Below are positions 24,466 through 32,897 of a stretch of DNA of 37,366 nucleotides, piece after piece; position 1 is the first letter of the stretch; each line of letters opens with the position of its first letter. Source of the stretch: CAYQTE01 sp964420285 (GTDB lineage: Bacteria > Planctomycetota > Phycisphaerae > Tepidisphaerales > Tepidisphaeraceae). The notes under the pieces were generated by a model. That model searched no databases. It saw only the letters and a program-made list of their open reading frames with translations, and had not been told where the DNA came from. The position numbers and the translations under genes were made by a program. The stretch covers positions 1-37,366 of the forward strand of contig CAYQTE010000047.1 of NCBI GenBank assembly GCA_964420285.1, in the 5' to 3' direction.

Positions 24466-24748
24466 GATCGCCTCCGTTCAAATGTTGTTGCCACGTTTCG
24501 GTCGCGGCATTGCCGCAGCAGTCTACCAAAACGCCGGCCCGTGTGGCGGTCGATGGCTGACAATGAGCAATAGCCAGCTTCGGCCAGCGGCCGAATTGCG
24601 ACTGCCATTATTGCAGGTTCGATTTTCGAGGACCGTCGTTTTCAAGCTGCCAAATGCGACATTTTTCTGGCCTCTCATTTGCATTCGCTTATGTTATCAG
24701 GGATTGGCATAGAGTTGATCTGTCCCTTGTTTCCAAGCTGAGGCGATC
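24466..24748. other. Divergent intergenic region upstream of clpB
   Basis: It should contain promoters for clpB and the kinase-like gene. The right half is AT-rich (24640-24720). I found no CIRCE palindrome and no convincing heat-shock promoter. GAGG five bases before the clpB ATG is the probable ribosome site. Confidence 0.5.
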
Positions 24749-27406
24749 ATGCGATTTGATAAATTCACGATCAAGGCCCAGGAAGCGGTGGCTCGGGCCC
24801 AGGAGATTGCTCACGAAAAGAACCACGCGGAGATTCAGCCGTTGCATTTGCTGGCGGCTCTCATGCAGGAGACCGACGGCATCTTCAAGCCGATTTTGCA
24901 GAAGATGGGGACGGACATCGGACGGCTGGAAGGGGAGGTGGAGAATTCGCTGGAGCGGCTGCCCAGCGCCACCGGGTCGCAGACGGGCATGAGCCGCTCG
25001 TTGCAGGATGTGTTCATTCAGGCGCAGAAGGAGGCGGATCGGCTCAAGGATGAATACGTCTCGACGGAACATCTGTTGCTGGCGCTGGCGGAAGTTGGCG
25101 GTGATGTGCGGGCTACACTGGCGGCCGTCGGCGTGACGCACGCGGCCGTGCTGGCGGCGCTGAAGGATGTTCGCGGCGGGCAACGGGTGACCGATCCCAA
25201 TCCGGAGGACAAGTATCAGGCGCTGGAGCGTTACGGGCGCGATCTGGTTGAAATGGCCCGGCTGGGGAAGATCGATCCGGTGATCGGGCGCGACGATGAA
25301 ATCCGCCGCACCATGCAGGTGCTGTCGCGGCGCACGAAGAACAATCCCGTGCTCATCGGTGAGCCGGGCGTCGGCAAGACCGCCATCGTCGAGGGGCTGG
25401 CGATTCGCCTGCTCAACGGCGATGTCCCGGCCGTGCTGGCCAATAAGCGGATCATCGCGCTGGACATGGGGGCGCTAGTGGCGGGTGCGAAATTTCGCGG
25501 CGAATTCGAGGACCGGCTCAAGGCGGTGATCAAGGATGTAACGCAGAGCAACGGGCAGATCATTTTGTTCATCGACGAATTGCACACGGTGGTGGGGGCG
25601 GGGCGTGCGGAAGGTTCGATGGACGCGGGCAATTTGCTCAAGCCGGCGCTGGCGCGCGGCGAACTGCGAACCATCGGGGCGACGACGCTGGATGAATATC
25701 GCAAACACATCGAGAAAGACGCTGCGCTGGAGCGGCGGTTTCAGCCGATCGTCATTGGCGAGCCAAGTGTTGATGACACCATCGCCATCCTGCGCGGGCT
25801 GAAGCAGCGGTACGAGACGCATCACGGCGTGCGCATCACCGATGGCGCGATCGTCGCGGCGGCGACGCTGTCGTATCGGTACATCACCGACCGGTTTCTG
25901 CCGGATAAGGCGATTGATCTGGTCGATGAGGCCGCCAGCCGGCTGCGGATCGAGAACGATTCCATGCCGGCCGAGCTGGACGAAATCCGCCGCCGGATCA
26001 TGCAGCTTCAGATCGAGCAGGAGGCTCTGCGTCGCGAAAAAGACCCCGGGGCCAAGCAACAGATGGCCAAGAGCGAAAAGGAACTGGCCGAGTTGCAGGA
26101 ACGCAACACGCAATTGACCGCGCGCTGGGAGAACGAGCGCGGGGCGATGAAGGCCGTCAAGTCGATCCAGGAACAGATCGATGCCCGGCAGGTCGAACTC
26201 GAACAGGCGCAGCGGCAGGGGAATCTCGAGACGGCGGCGCGGATTCAATACGGCCAGTTGCGCGATCTCCGCCGTCAGCTCGAAACGGCCGAGAAGAAAC
26301 TCAAGGATCTCACGCGCTCCGGCAATTCGCTGGTGAAGGAGGAAGTGACGGCCGAGGAGATCGCCCAGATCGTCAGCCGCTGGACCGGCGTTCCGGTGAG
26401 CCGGATGCTCGAAAGCGAGCGCGAAAAACTGCTTAAGATGGAAGACCGGCTGGGCCAGCGCGTGATCGGACAGAACAGCGCCGTGCGGGCCGTGTCGGAT
26501 GCGGTGAGACGCAACCGAGCGGGGTTGGGCGATCCGAACCGGCCGATCGGGAGTTTCCTGTTTCTTGGTCCGACCGGCGTGGGGAAAACCGAATTGTGCA
26601 AAGCCCTGGCCGAGTTTTTGTTTGATGACGAAAACGCGATGGTACGGATCGACATGAGCGAGTTCATGGAACAGCACTCGGTGGCGAGGCTGATCGGCGC
26701 GCCGCCGGGATATGTTGGATATGAAGAGGGCGGCCGGCTGACTGAAGCGGTTCGACGTCATCCGTACAGCGTGATCCTCTTCGACGAGATCGAGAAGGCC
26801 CATCGCGACGTGTTCAACGTGCTGCTGCAGGTTCTGGACGACGGGCGACTCACCGACGGGCAGGGCCGGACCGTCAATTTCAAGAACACCGTCATCGTCA
26901 TGACGAGCAATATCGGATCGGCCGAGATTCAGAAGCTCGCCGGGCAGGAGGCGCCGGAATGGGAAGTGGAGGCGAAGATCAAATCGCTGCTGGGCGATTA
27001 TTTCCGCCCGGAATTTATCAACCGGATCGACGAGACGATCCTGTTCCATTCGCTGGGCCGCGAGCAGATCATGCGCATCGTGGACGTGCAGCTTGGCCTT
27101 CTCCAGCGGCGGTTGTCCAGCCGCAATATGACAATCAAGCTGAGCGACGAGGCGCGGAAATTCCTGGCCGACGAAGGCTACGATCCCGCGTACGGCGCCC
27201 GGCCGCTGAAGCGCGTGATTCAGCAGCGGATCGAAAACCCGCTGGCCAGCCGGATCCTTAGCGGCGATTTTATCGAGGGCGACACGATCGGCATCGGCGT
27301 TGATTCGGCCAAACAGGAATTCACGTTCGCCAAGGGATCGCCTGGCGAGGGTGCTGAAGCAGCGGCCAAGCCGGACCGGCACGGGCAGACTGGGAAGCGA
27401 GCCTGA
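24749..27406 (+). CDS. clpB: ClpB disaggregase
   Basis: This is an 885-residue AAA+ chaperone that works with DnaK to pull apart protein aggregates. It has the double N-domain (FTIKAQEAVARAQEIA at the start), the first nucleotide-binding domain with Walker A GEPGVGKT near 204-211 and Walker B ILFIDELHT, and the middle coiled-coil domain at about 400-530 that separates ClpB from ClpA and ClpC. The second domain has GPTGVGKT near 607-614, the pore loop GYVGYEEGG, VILFDEIEKAH, and the sensor region YGARPLKRVIQ. The length and order are those of full ClpB proteins. The last 25 residues are a low-complexity basic tail. It ends convergently with vapC across a shared inverted repeat. Confidence 0.98.
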   Translation: MRFDKFTIKAQEAVARAQEIAHEKNHAEIQPLHLLAALMQETDGIFKPILQKMGTDIGRLEGEVENSLERLPSATGSQTGMSRSLQDVFIQAQKEADRLKDEYVSTEHLLLALAEVGGDVRATLAAVGVTHAAVLAALKDVRGGQRVTDPNPEDKYQALERYGRDLVEMARLGKIDPVIGRDDEIRRTMQVLSRRTKNNPVLIGEPGVGKTAIVEGLAIRLLNGDVPAVLANKRIIALDMGALVAGAKFRGEFEDRLKAVIKDVTQSNGQIILFIDELHTVVGAGRAEGSMDAGNLLKPALARGELRTIGATTLDEYRKHIEKDAALERRFQPIVIGEPSVDDTIAILRGLKQRYETHHGVRITDGAIVAAATLSYRYITDRFLPDKAIDLVDEAASRLRIENDSMPAELDEIRRRIMQLQIEQEALRREKDPGAKQQMAKSEKELAELQERNTQLTARWENERGAMKAVKSIQEQIDARQVELEQAQRQGNLETAARIQYGQLRDLRRQLETAEKKLKDLTRSGNSLVKEEVTAEEIAQIVSRWTGVPVSRMLESEREKLLKMEDRLGQRVIGQNSAVRAVSDAVRRNRAGLGDPNRPIGSFLFLGPTGVGKTELCKALAEFLFDDENAMVRIDMSEFMEQHSVARLIGAPPGYVGYEEGGRLTEAVRRHPYSVILFDEIEKAHRDVFNVLLQVLDDGRLTDGQGRTVNFKNTVIVMTSNIGSAEIQKLAGQEAPEWEVEAKIKSLLGDYFRPEFINRIDETILFHSLGREQIMRIVDVQLGLLQRRLSSRNMTIKLSDEARKFLADEGYDPAYGARPLKRVIQQRIENPLASRILSGDFIEGDTIGIGVDSAKQEFTFAKGSPGEGAEAAAKPDRHGQTGKRA

Positions 27407-27442
27407 TACCAAGGCGAACGCGGCAGGCGCGAGGCTTGGTAT
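27406..27442. terminator. Candidate bidirectional terminator between clpB and vapC
   Basis: ATACCAAG (27406-27413) and CTTGGTAT (27435-27442) form a perfect eight-pair stem that fills the whole space between two convergent stop codons. The loop is 21 bases. There is no T-run, so the strength is uncertain. Confidence 0.5.
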
Positions 27443-27850
27443 TCAGAATTGCTTGAGAATTGCCGTGAATCCCGCCTGCTCGAAATGGTGGTCGGCGGTC
27501 AACGCGTCGCGGATTTCATGGTCTTGCATGATGACGAACGAAATGCAATCGGTCAGGGACCATGGTTTATCGAGCCGGGATTGGTAGAGTTCAGATCCGC
27601 GCGCCAGCAGCGTGGATGAAGCGGGCACCACAGTCATGCGCCCATCGGAAAGAAGGGCGCGACAGAACGGACCGAACAATCGTCGCGCCGGCGCGGGGGA
27701 GAGATAATTGCCGACCTCGACAAGAACATATTCAGACGTGATTAACGGAATGCGATGTGTTTCCGCCCAGCGGCGAGCGGCGAGGTGATTCGCGTCGGCC
27801 GGGATCAGTACGGCCAGGAAATAAGAAGTATCGGCAAAGCCGGTGTTCAC
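27443..27850 (-). CDS. vapC: VapC-type PIN-domain toxin ribonuclease
   Basis: This 135-residue PIN-domain protein has the expected acidic residues: D7 in FADTSYF, E45 in EYVLVEVGN, D101 in SLTDCISF and D120 in ALTADHHF. Such toxins cut RNA, often tRNA or rRNA, and are held inactive by the antitoxin. The start is the GTG at 27848-27850, which overlaps the antitoxin stop as GTGA; a longer frame begins inside the antitoxin gene. The length is typical. The gene pair is a complete type II toxin-antitoxin module. Confidence 0.88.
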   Translation of the reverse strand: MNTGFADTSYFLAVLIPADANHLAARRWAETHRIPLITSEYVLVEVGNYLSPAPARRLFGPFCRALLSDGRMTVVPASSTLLARGSELYQSRLDKPWSLTDCISFVIMQDHEIRDALTADHHFEQAGFTAILKQF

Positions 27851-28065
27851 TTCTTGGGTGCCCCATAGAGATAATGGTCGTGGTTGACCGAGGAGTCGGC
27901 CGGCAGCCCTTCGGCCTGGCCAATGACATCGCGCAAGACTTCCGCCCAAGTCGTGTTAGCCGAGGATGGCTCGGAAGTGCGGATTTCCACCTCCGCGCCT
28001 TCGGGCAATTGGGCCGGAGGTTCCACAACAATGACGCCCTTCCTGACATGTCCGCGATAGGTCAT
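27847..28065 (-). CDS. VapB-type antitoxin
   Basis: This 72-residue protein begins MTYRGHVRKGVIVVEPPAQLPEGAEVEI, a short beta-rich form common in antitoxins of PIN toxins, and ends in a less ordered acidic-to-aromatic tail (NHDHYLYGAPKK) that would bind the toxin. The ATG at 28063-28065 follows AAGGAG by seven bases, a strong site compared with the coupled GTG of the toxin, which fits the need for more antitoxin than toxin. Confidence 0.85.
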   Translation of the reverse strand: MTYRGHVRKGVIVVEPPAQLPEGAEVEIRTSEPSSANTTWAEVLRDVIGQAEGLPADSSVNHDHYLYGAPKK

Positions 28066-28111
28066 GGGCTGACTCCTTACACGCGCATTGTAGCACGGAA
28101 CATGTGGAGGA

Positions 28112-28429
28112 TCACGATAGTCGCTTTCGTGGCGTTGCCGGCCGGCCTGGTTCGCAAGGCGGTCGGTTCCGCTTGCCGGGCCGGCCGCCGCGGTCTTTAC
28201 GACTACCGTGCATCGCATCCGATGCAAAAACCAGAATCTCGATGCCAATGAGCGTGTCGGACTTGTCAAAATCCAAAAGAACCATTGGCCCCTTGAAGTT
28301 GGGTATGAATTCATCAACGCGGACAGCTCTCTTGACGATGCCGGCCTCATGGCGATGACCTGGCAGGGCGATGTATGCCGCGCCGGCATCCCGCCCGACG
28401 AGTTTCACGCGAATCTTCTTTTGCGCCAT
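28112..28429 (-). CDS. DUF2283 protein with extended tail
   Basis: The first 70 residues match DUF2283: an AAYIAL strand, PMVLLDFDKSDTLIGIEILVFAS. Function is unknown; members often sit next to toxin-antitoxin or other small accessory genes. The 105-residue length exceeds the usual 65-75 because of a basic, proline- and arginine-rich tail (RKDRGGRPGKRNRPPCEPGR), which looks like read-through into non-coding sequence after loss of the original stop. The ATG at 28427-28429 is preferred over a GTG two codons earlier. Confidence 0.7.
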   Translation of the reverse strand: MAQKKIRVKLVGRDAGAAYIALPGHRHEAGIVKRAVRVDEFIPNFKGPMVLLDFDKSDTLIGIEILVFASDAMHGSRKDRGGRPGKRNRPPCEPGRPATPRKRLS

Positions 28430-28454
28430 GTTCACCCCATTCGTCCGCGCGCCA

Positions 28455-28673
28455 TCACGCGACGTTCGATTGCCTCTGGGCCAGTTCCGCCTGATGGCGC
28501 TCGAGGACGCGGAGCAACTCGTTGTCTTCGATGTCGCCCAGACTGCGGTCGAACATATCCCTAGCGAGAAAATCGAGGTGGGCCATCGATTGTCCGAGCC
28601 GCACGCTCGGAGACAAATCGCAAACCGTCGCCAACTTCTCGATGATTTCGCGCTGGGTCACCGAATTCACCAT
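28455..28673 (-). CDS. Small conserved protein preceding DUF2283
   Basis: This 72-residue protein reads VTQREIIEKLATVCDLSPSVRLGQSM and ends DIEDNELLRVLERHQAEL. I know this pattern (LSP.VRLGQ...DIED.ELL..L..H) from small uncharacterised proteins of planctomycetes and cyanobacteria. It lies 25 bases before the DUF2283 gene and is probably co-transcribed. I use the inner ATG at 28673 because it fits the family; an ATG at 28694 would add seven residues. Confidence 0.65.
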   Translation of the reverse strand: MVNSVTQREIIEKLATVCDLSPSVRLGQSMAHLDFLARDMFDRSLGDIEDNELLRVLERHQAELAQRQSNVA

Positions 28674-28759
28674 AAACGCACATTGCCAGGTCATCAGGTA
28701 TCCAAAATCGTCTGGACGTTGCTGCTAGAAATCTGATTCACATCGACGAGGCTAAGTCA

Positions 28760-30589
28760 TCACGCGAGCGTTATATTCCCCGGCGGGATCGTGCCGCTTT
28801 CAATGATGTAGTTGTCGCTGGAGCCATAGATGAGACTGTCGTTGGTGGCCGCGCCGACGAAAAGCTCGTCGGCGGTTCCGTTGACGGCGTAGAAGATGTT
28901 GTTGCCCTGGCCGCCATAGAACTGGTTGGTTCCCGCCCCGCCGTTGAGGGAATCGTCGCCCAGCGCCCCGCGCAGCGTATCGTTGCCCTGGCCGCCGAGG
29001 ATCGTGTCGTTGCCTTTGCCGCCGGCGAGGGAGTCGTCGCCCTGTCCGCCGTGAATCTCGTCGTCGCCTGCCGCTCCGAGGATGGTGTCGTTGCCCTGCC
29101 CGCCGGCGAGGGTGTCGTTGCCGGGTCCGCCGGTGATGCTGTCATCGCCGGGCCCGCCTTGAACGCTGGCGCCGTTAACCATTCCCGATCCGAGAGTGAT
29201 GATGTCGTTTCCGGCCAGGCCGTTGACGACGACCGAAGTGACGCCGGTGGCGCTGAGCGTCTGGGTATTGCCATTGACGCTTGTGAGGTACTGGCCGTTC
29301 TGCAGATCGATGGTCATGGTGTCGGCGCCGCCGGTGCCGTTAACGGTGAGCACGCCATTGGAAATCGTCGCGGGGAGTTGGCTCTGGACGGTGAGGGAGA
29401 CGACATCGATGTAACCGGTGCCGTTCTGCTCGATTGCGGACAGGTGGGCCGAATCGCTGACGGCGACCTCGAATTGGACGGTGCCGCTGAATCCGCTGTT
29501 GGGGGTGACGACGACATCGTTGTTGTCGGTCGCGAGCGTGACGCCGGTGGGGCTCGAGCTGGTCAATATCTCCATGGGGTCGCCATCGGCATCCACGCCG
29601 CCGACGTAAAGGTCGATCTGCGTGTTCAAAGGCGTGGTGGGCGACAGATTGAGCGAGGTGATGAACGGCGGATCGTTATTGGCTGTGTCATCGACGCCGG
29701 TGACGGTGAACGTCTGCGGCTCGCTTCCGCCGTTGGAGTCGGTGGCCGTGAGCGTGATGTTGGCACTGCTGGACGCGCCGATGAGCTTACCGGGATCGGT
29801 AATGAGGATGACGGCGTCGCTGGTGTCCTGGACGATCTGGGCGCTGGTGATGACGATGGGGGTGACGGGTTTGCTGTCTTCGGTCGAGCTTCCGACGCTC
29901 TGGTTGGTGACGGCGGCCTGGAGAATCGACGTCAGAACTCCCGAGCCGCTGACGAGCTGGCCAAAGAGGGTGTAAAGGTAATCGAGGCTGCGCTGCGGGC
30001 CGTCGGTGACAAAGAACTGCTCCGTGTTAGTGTTGGTGCCGGCGTTGGCCATAGCCAATTGGCCGGAACCGCTGAAGATGGCGTCGAGGTTGGGTTCGTT
30101 GTTGAATTCGGGGAGTGTGCCGCTGGCGGGATAGGATCCGCTGCCGGTGGGCGATCCGCCGCCTTGAGCCATGAAACCGTTGACCACGCGCCAGAAGGTG
30201 AGGCCGTTGTAGAAACCCTGGTTCACGAGCTTGGTGATCTGGGCGACGGTGTTGGGGGCGAAGTTATTGAACAGTTCGAAGGTCATGCTGCCGTAGTTGG
30301 CCACGTTGAGCTGGAGGAACGTATTGCCCGTGAGCAACGTGGCCGTGATACCGGGAGTGTTGGAGGAAACGCCGTAGCTGATCGGCACATCATCGCTGGC
30401 CGACACGGGGATCAGCAGGCTCTTGCCCGAGGGCACGTCCTGGGCGCCGACGGACGCGACAGCGATCGAAAGAAGCCGGCGTTCCTCCAAGGCCTCCAGC
30501 GCGATCAGGAGCGGGCGTTTGGCGGTGCGGCCGTTGGGTTCAATGCCGGGCTGCTGGCGCCCCCGCCGGCTGTTGCGCTGTTTGTGCAT
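28760..30589 (-). CDS. Secreted cyclophilin-type peptidyl-prolyl isomerase with RTX repeats
   Basis: This 609-residue protein combines three parts. The planctomycete export motif ALEALEERRLLS is at about residues 30-41. A cyclophilin domain follows at roughly 93-235, with FWRVVNGFMAQGG (R134 is the catalytic arginine), NTNTEQFFVTD and a LFGQLVSG segment. Two cadherin-like or Ig-like stretches (DPPFITSLNLSP, DADGDPMEI) lie in the middle. The C-terminus carries about eight tandem GGxGxD repeats (GGPGDDSIT, GGQGNDTIL, GGKGNDTIL and so on) that would bind calcium. It should act outside the cell as a proline isomerase fixed to the surface. The ATG at 30587-30589 follows GGAG; a GTG at 30631 has no ribosome site. 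Confidence 0.9.
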   Translation of the reverse strand: MHKQRNSRRGRQQPGIEPNGRTAKRPLLIALEALEERRLLSIAVASVGAQDVPSGKSLLIPVSASDDVPISYGVSSNTPGITATLLTGNTFLQLNVANYGSMTFELFNNFAPNTVAQITKLVNQGFYNGLTFWRVVNGFMAQGGGSPTGSGSYPASGTLPEFNNEPNLDAIFSGSGQLAMANAGTNTNTEQFFVTDGPQRSLDYLYTLFGQLVSGSGVLTSILQAAVTNQSVGSSTEDSKPVTPIVITSAQIVQDTSDAVILITDPGKLIGASSSANITLTATDSNGGSEPQTFTVTGVDDTANNDPPFITSLNLSPTTPLNTQIDLYVGGVDADGDPMEILTSSSPTGVTLATDNNDVVVTPNSGFSGTVQFEVAVSDSAHLSAIEQNGTGYIDVVSLTVQSQLPATISNGVLTVNGTGGADTMTIDLQNGQYLTSVNGNTQTLSATGVTSVVVNGLAGNDIITLGSGMVNGASVQGGPGDDSITGGPGNDTLAGGQGNDTILGAAGDDEIHGGQGDDSLAGGKGNDTILGGQGNDTLRGALGDDSLNGGAGTNQFYGGQGNNIFYAVNGTADELFVGAATNDSLIYGSSDNYIIESGTIPPGNITLA

Positions 30590-30764
30590 GAATGATGCTC
30601 CGATGTTATGGGGAAGTGGAATGACGGACACTCCGCCGCGAACGACCTATCAATATCCTCGGGGACTCGGCGTGTCAAAGAGAATCAGCTCGGTTTTGCC
30701 AGATCCATTGCCAGATCAATCACCTCGCGACAAACCGGCGATTGGCCGTTACACTCCGGCGACC

Positions 30765-31685
30765 ATGACCAATTCGCAATGGCAGGAGTGGCTCGGCGTC
30801 GAAGTCTGGCAATCGTCCAGCTTTCGAGGCAAGGTGCTGCTTTTCATCGGATGCGCCGCCGGGTTCGCACTGGCCTGGTGCGCCGCCGCCGCCGCCGGCT
30901 TTCCGCCCGGGCGCGACGGGTGGATCTCCCGCGTCGCCGATGCGTGTCTGCTGCACCAGGGCCCGCCCTGGCCGGGCCTGGTGATGGCCGTGATCCTCAT
31001 TCCCGTGCTGGTTGCGGCCGGTGGCGCGATCGCGGGATCGGTGCGCCATGACGCCGGGCTGTTTGTCGCCGGGTTTTCGCTGTGCGCGCTGAGCCAGCGA
31101 GGCGGGACGATGCGCATCGCGTTGATCGACGGTTCCGGCCGATTGGTTCTGCTGCTGCTGGGCTTGGAAGTGGCGATTCTGTACGGCGTCATCATGGCGT
31201 CGCGGCTGATAGTCGCTCCAATGCAGCGGCTTGGGCTGGTGGTTGACGATGCGGTGCGAGATGAAACGATCAAGGGTGAAAACAGCGCCGTGCAGAAGAT
31301 AATGGCCCTGACGACAAGCGTTCTGGCCATGATCGTCGTGCAGTCGATATTCGTTACCAATGACGCCAAACACCAGGCCCTGGCCGGCGTGCTCATCGCC
31401 GCCGGTGCGGCGTCCTTTGTGGCAAGGGCGATGTATCCGGTGGACGACAGCCTGTGGTATTTCCTGGCGCCGGCGGTGGTGGCGCTGATCGGGTATCTGG
31501 CTGGCTTCGCCAGCCCGTCGGGACTGGTCATTGGCCAGCTCGACGGCCTGTTGTCGCCGCTGGCTCGCGCTCTGCCGGTGGATTACGCCGGCGCTGGTTT
31601 GTGTGGATCAATCCTGGGGTATTGGATTGCCCGCCGGTGGCAACGGCCGATGGAAGAGGATGGCGAGGATGATGGGGACAAGTGA
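30765..31685 (+). CDS. Multi-pass membrane protein of unknown function
   Basis: This 306-residue protein has about seven hydrophobic segments, for example LLFIGCAAGFALAWCAAAAA, VMAVILIPVLVAAGGAIAG, LVLLLLGLEVAILYGVIMA and VLAMIVVQSIFV. It ends in an acidic tail (PMEEDGEDDGDK). I recognise no family. The ATG at 30765 is chosen because upstream in-frame sequence is antisense to the cyclophilin gene and not hydrophobic; an ATG at 30621 is possible. It is transcribed divergently from the cyclophilin gene and converges on the PEP-CTERM gene. Confidence 0.7.
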   Translation: MTNSQWQEWLGVEVWQSSSFRGKVLLFIGCAAGFALAWCAAAAAGFPPGRDGWISRVADACLLHQGPPWPGLVMAVILIPVLVAAGGAIAGSVRHDAGLFVAGFSLCALSQRGGTMRIALIDGSGRLVLLLLGLEVAILYGVIMASRLIVAPMQRLGLVVDDAVRDETIKGENSAVQKIMALTTSVLAMIVVQSIFVTNDAKHQALAGVLIAAGAASFVARAMYPVDDSLWYFLAPAVVALIGYLAGFASPSGLVIGQLDGLLSPLARALPVDYAGAGLCGSILGYWIARRWQRPMEEDGEDDGDK

Positions 31686-31740
31686 CACGGTGACACGGTA
31701 AAAAGGGCGATTGTCGGGTTTCTTTGGGTGGTTTTCTGGT

Positions 31741-32715
31741 TCATGCCCGGCGTTTTTGGGGGCGGCGCGCAAGCAATCCCATGCCGGCGGCGAGCAGGAT
31801 CGCAGCCGATGCCGGCTCGGGGACTGGCGGGTCGGCGGGGTTAGTGTCGGTGTCGGCTACGACGGCGATGCCGGACACGCCGGGCACGTTCGAGACCAAC
31901 GAGGCGTTCACGGTGCCGCCGGAGGTTGTGTATTCGCCGATCGTGCCGTTGGACCAGTTTGTGACGAACAGGTCCGATCCCAATGCGGCGATTCCCTGCT
32001 GGAAATTCGATCCCCAGAACAGCGACGGATTGGACGCCGCAAGCGTTCCAGGATTGGCGCCCAGCGTGTAATCGCCGACAGGGCCGTTGCCGCCGTAGCT
32101 GGCGACATAAAGTTCCGGGTCCGACTCGGCAATGCCCCAGGGGAACTGCAATCCAGTGACCAGCGGAGTGCCGATGGGCGTCCCCGAGATGTCAAACTCG
32201 TCGACCGCGTTAGCGGGAGAATCCGCCACGAACAAATTGGATCCCGACACGGCGATGCCTCTTGGATATCCAAGCCCCGAGATCAGGGTGGGATTTGATG
32301 AGGTAATCTGCCCGGGGGCTCCGAGCGTATATTCGCCGACTTCGCCGCAGCCGCCGTTTGTGACGAAGATCTGCGAGCCGGATATGGCGATGCCTTGCGG
32401 ATCGCTCAACCCGGTGATGAGGTAGGGATTCACAACGTCGCCGGCGGTGGTGTATTCGCTGACGTAGCCGTCGGCGCCGTTGCCGCTGTTGACGACAAAC
32501 ACATCCGATCCCGCGACGGCAATGCCGTTGGCCCCGTTGAGCCCGGTGATCAGCGCTGGGTTGATGGGCGTTCCATCCAGGCCGTATTCGCCGACGCTGT
32601 TGTTCTGCCAGTTGGTGACGAAGATTTGCCCGCGTGCGGAATTTGGGGCGAGCATCGAAGCCGCCGCCAGCGCGCATGCCGCTATGGGCATGGCGCAGTG
32701 CCTGATCGGACGCAT
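31741..32715 (-). CDS. PEP-CTERM beta-propeller protein
   Basis: This 324-residue secreted protein has a signal peptide (MRPIRHCAMPIAACALAAASML, cleavage near residue 30), then five to six repeats of about 45 residues of the form LITGLxxPxGIAVSGSxxFVTNxGxxxVGEYT, which should fold as an NHL-like beta-propeller. It ends with a full PEP-CTERM sorting signal: VPEPASA, a hydrophobic helix, and the basic end RRPQKRRA. Exosortase would remove this tail during export to the surface or extracellular matrix. The ATG at 32713-32715 follows AGGAGGT, a very strong ribosome site. Upstream lie a structured leader and a sigma-54-like promoter, described separately. No exosortase is in the window. Confidence 0.92.
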   Translation of the reverse strand: MRPIRHCAMPIAACALAAASMLAPNSARGQIFVTNWQNNSVGEYGLDGTPINPALITGLNGANGIAVAGSDVFVVNSGNGADGYVSEYTTAGDVVNPYLITGLSDPQGIAISGSQIFVTNGGCGEVGEYTLGAPGQITSSNPTLISGLGYPRGIAVSGSNLFVADSPANAVDEFDISGTPIGTPLVTGLQFPWGIAESDPELYVASYGGNGPVGDYTLGANPGTLAASNPSLFWGSNFQQGIAALGSDLFVTNWSNGTIGEYTTSGGTVNASLVSNVPGVSGIAVVADTDTNPADPPVPEPASAAILLAAGMGLLARRPQKRRA

Positions 32716-32725
32716 GTTTCTTCCT

Positions 32726-32848
32726 ACCTCCTGGGCACAAATGACTTGTCGTCCGGGTAGCCCAAGAGAAGCCCGGACGAAAGCGACGTCATCACCCACG
32801 ATGACGGCCGGACGGTTGGTGGTTGCTGACCAGTCTGGCAACCGTCCG
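32726..32848 (-). promoter_or_regulatory. Structured 5' leader with three hairpins, candidate cis-regulatory RNA
   Basis: On the minus strand the leader of the PEP-CTERM gene holds three perfect stems in a row: 10 pairs (32839-32848 with 32809-32818), 7 pairs (32800-32806 with 32787-32793) and 9 pairs (32772-32780 with 32749-32757). The loop of the third contains CUUGGGC (32760-32766). This can pair over seven bases, one wobble, with GCCCAGG (32730-32736), which runs into the AGGAGG ribosome site. That pseudoknot would hide the site. I cannot match the layout to a riboswitch class I know. Confidence 0.6.
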
Positions 32849-32876
32849 ATCCCACGTTGAACTTAGGTAAGAAGAA

Positions 32877-32892
32877 AGCAAAGCGCGGACCA
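32877..32892 (-). promoter_or_regulatory. Sigma-54-like promoter of the PEP-CTERM gene
   Basis: On the minus strand TGGTCCGCGCTTTGCT matches the -24/-12 consensus TGGCACG-N4-TTGCW at 10 of 12 fixed positions. The GG and GC pairs are exactly ten bases apart. Transcription would start near 32866, just before the first hairpin of the leader. PEP-CTERM genes in other bacteria are often under sigma-54 and the PrsK/PrsR system. Confidence 0.55.
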
Positions 32893-32897
32893 TGCGC

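Noticed and set aside
24466..24748. CIRCE element or heat-shock promoter before clpB
   Set aside because: No TTAGCACTC-type palindrome or matching -35/-10 pair could be found.
25475..27412. 645-residue frame antisense to clpB
   Set aside because: It is an exact shadow of the clpB codons in a GC-rich gene, with no recognisable domain.
29051..30595. 514-residue frame antisense to the cyclophilin-RTX gene
   Set aside because: Shadow frame; the minus strand has the cyclophilin motifs.
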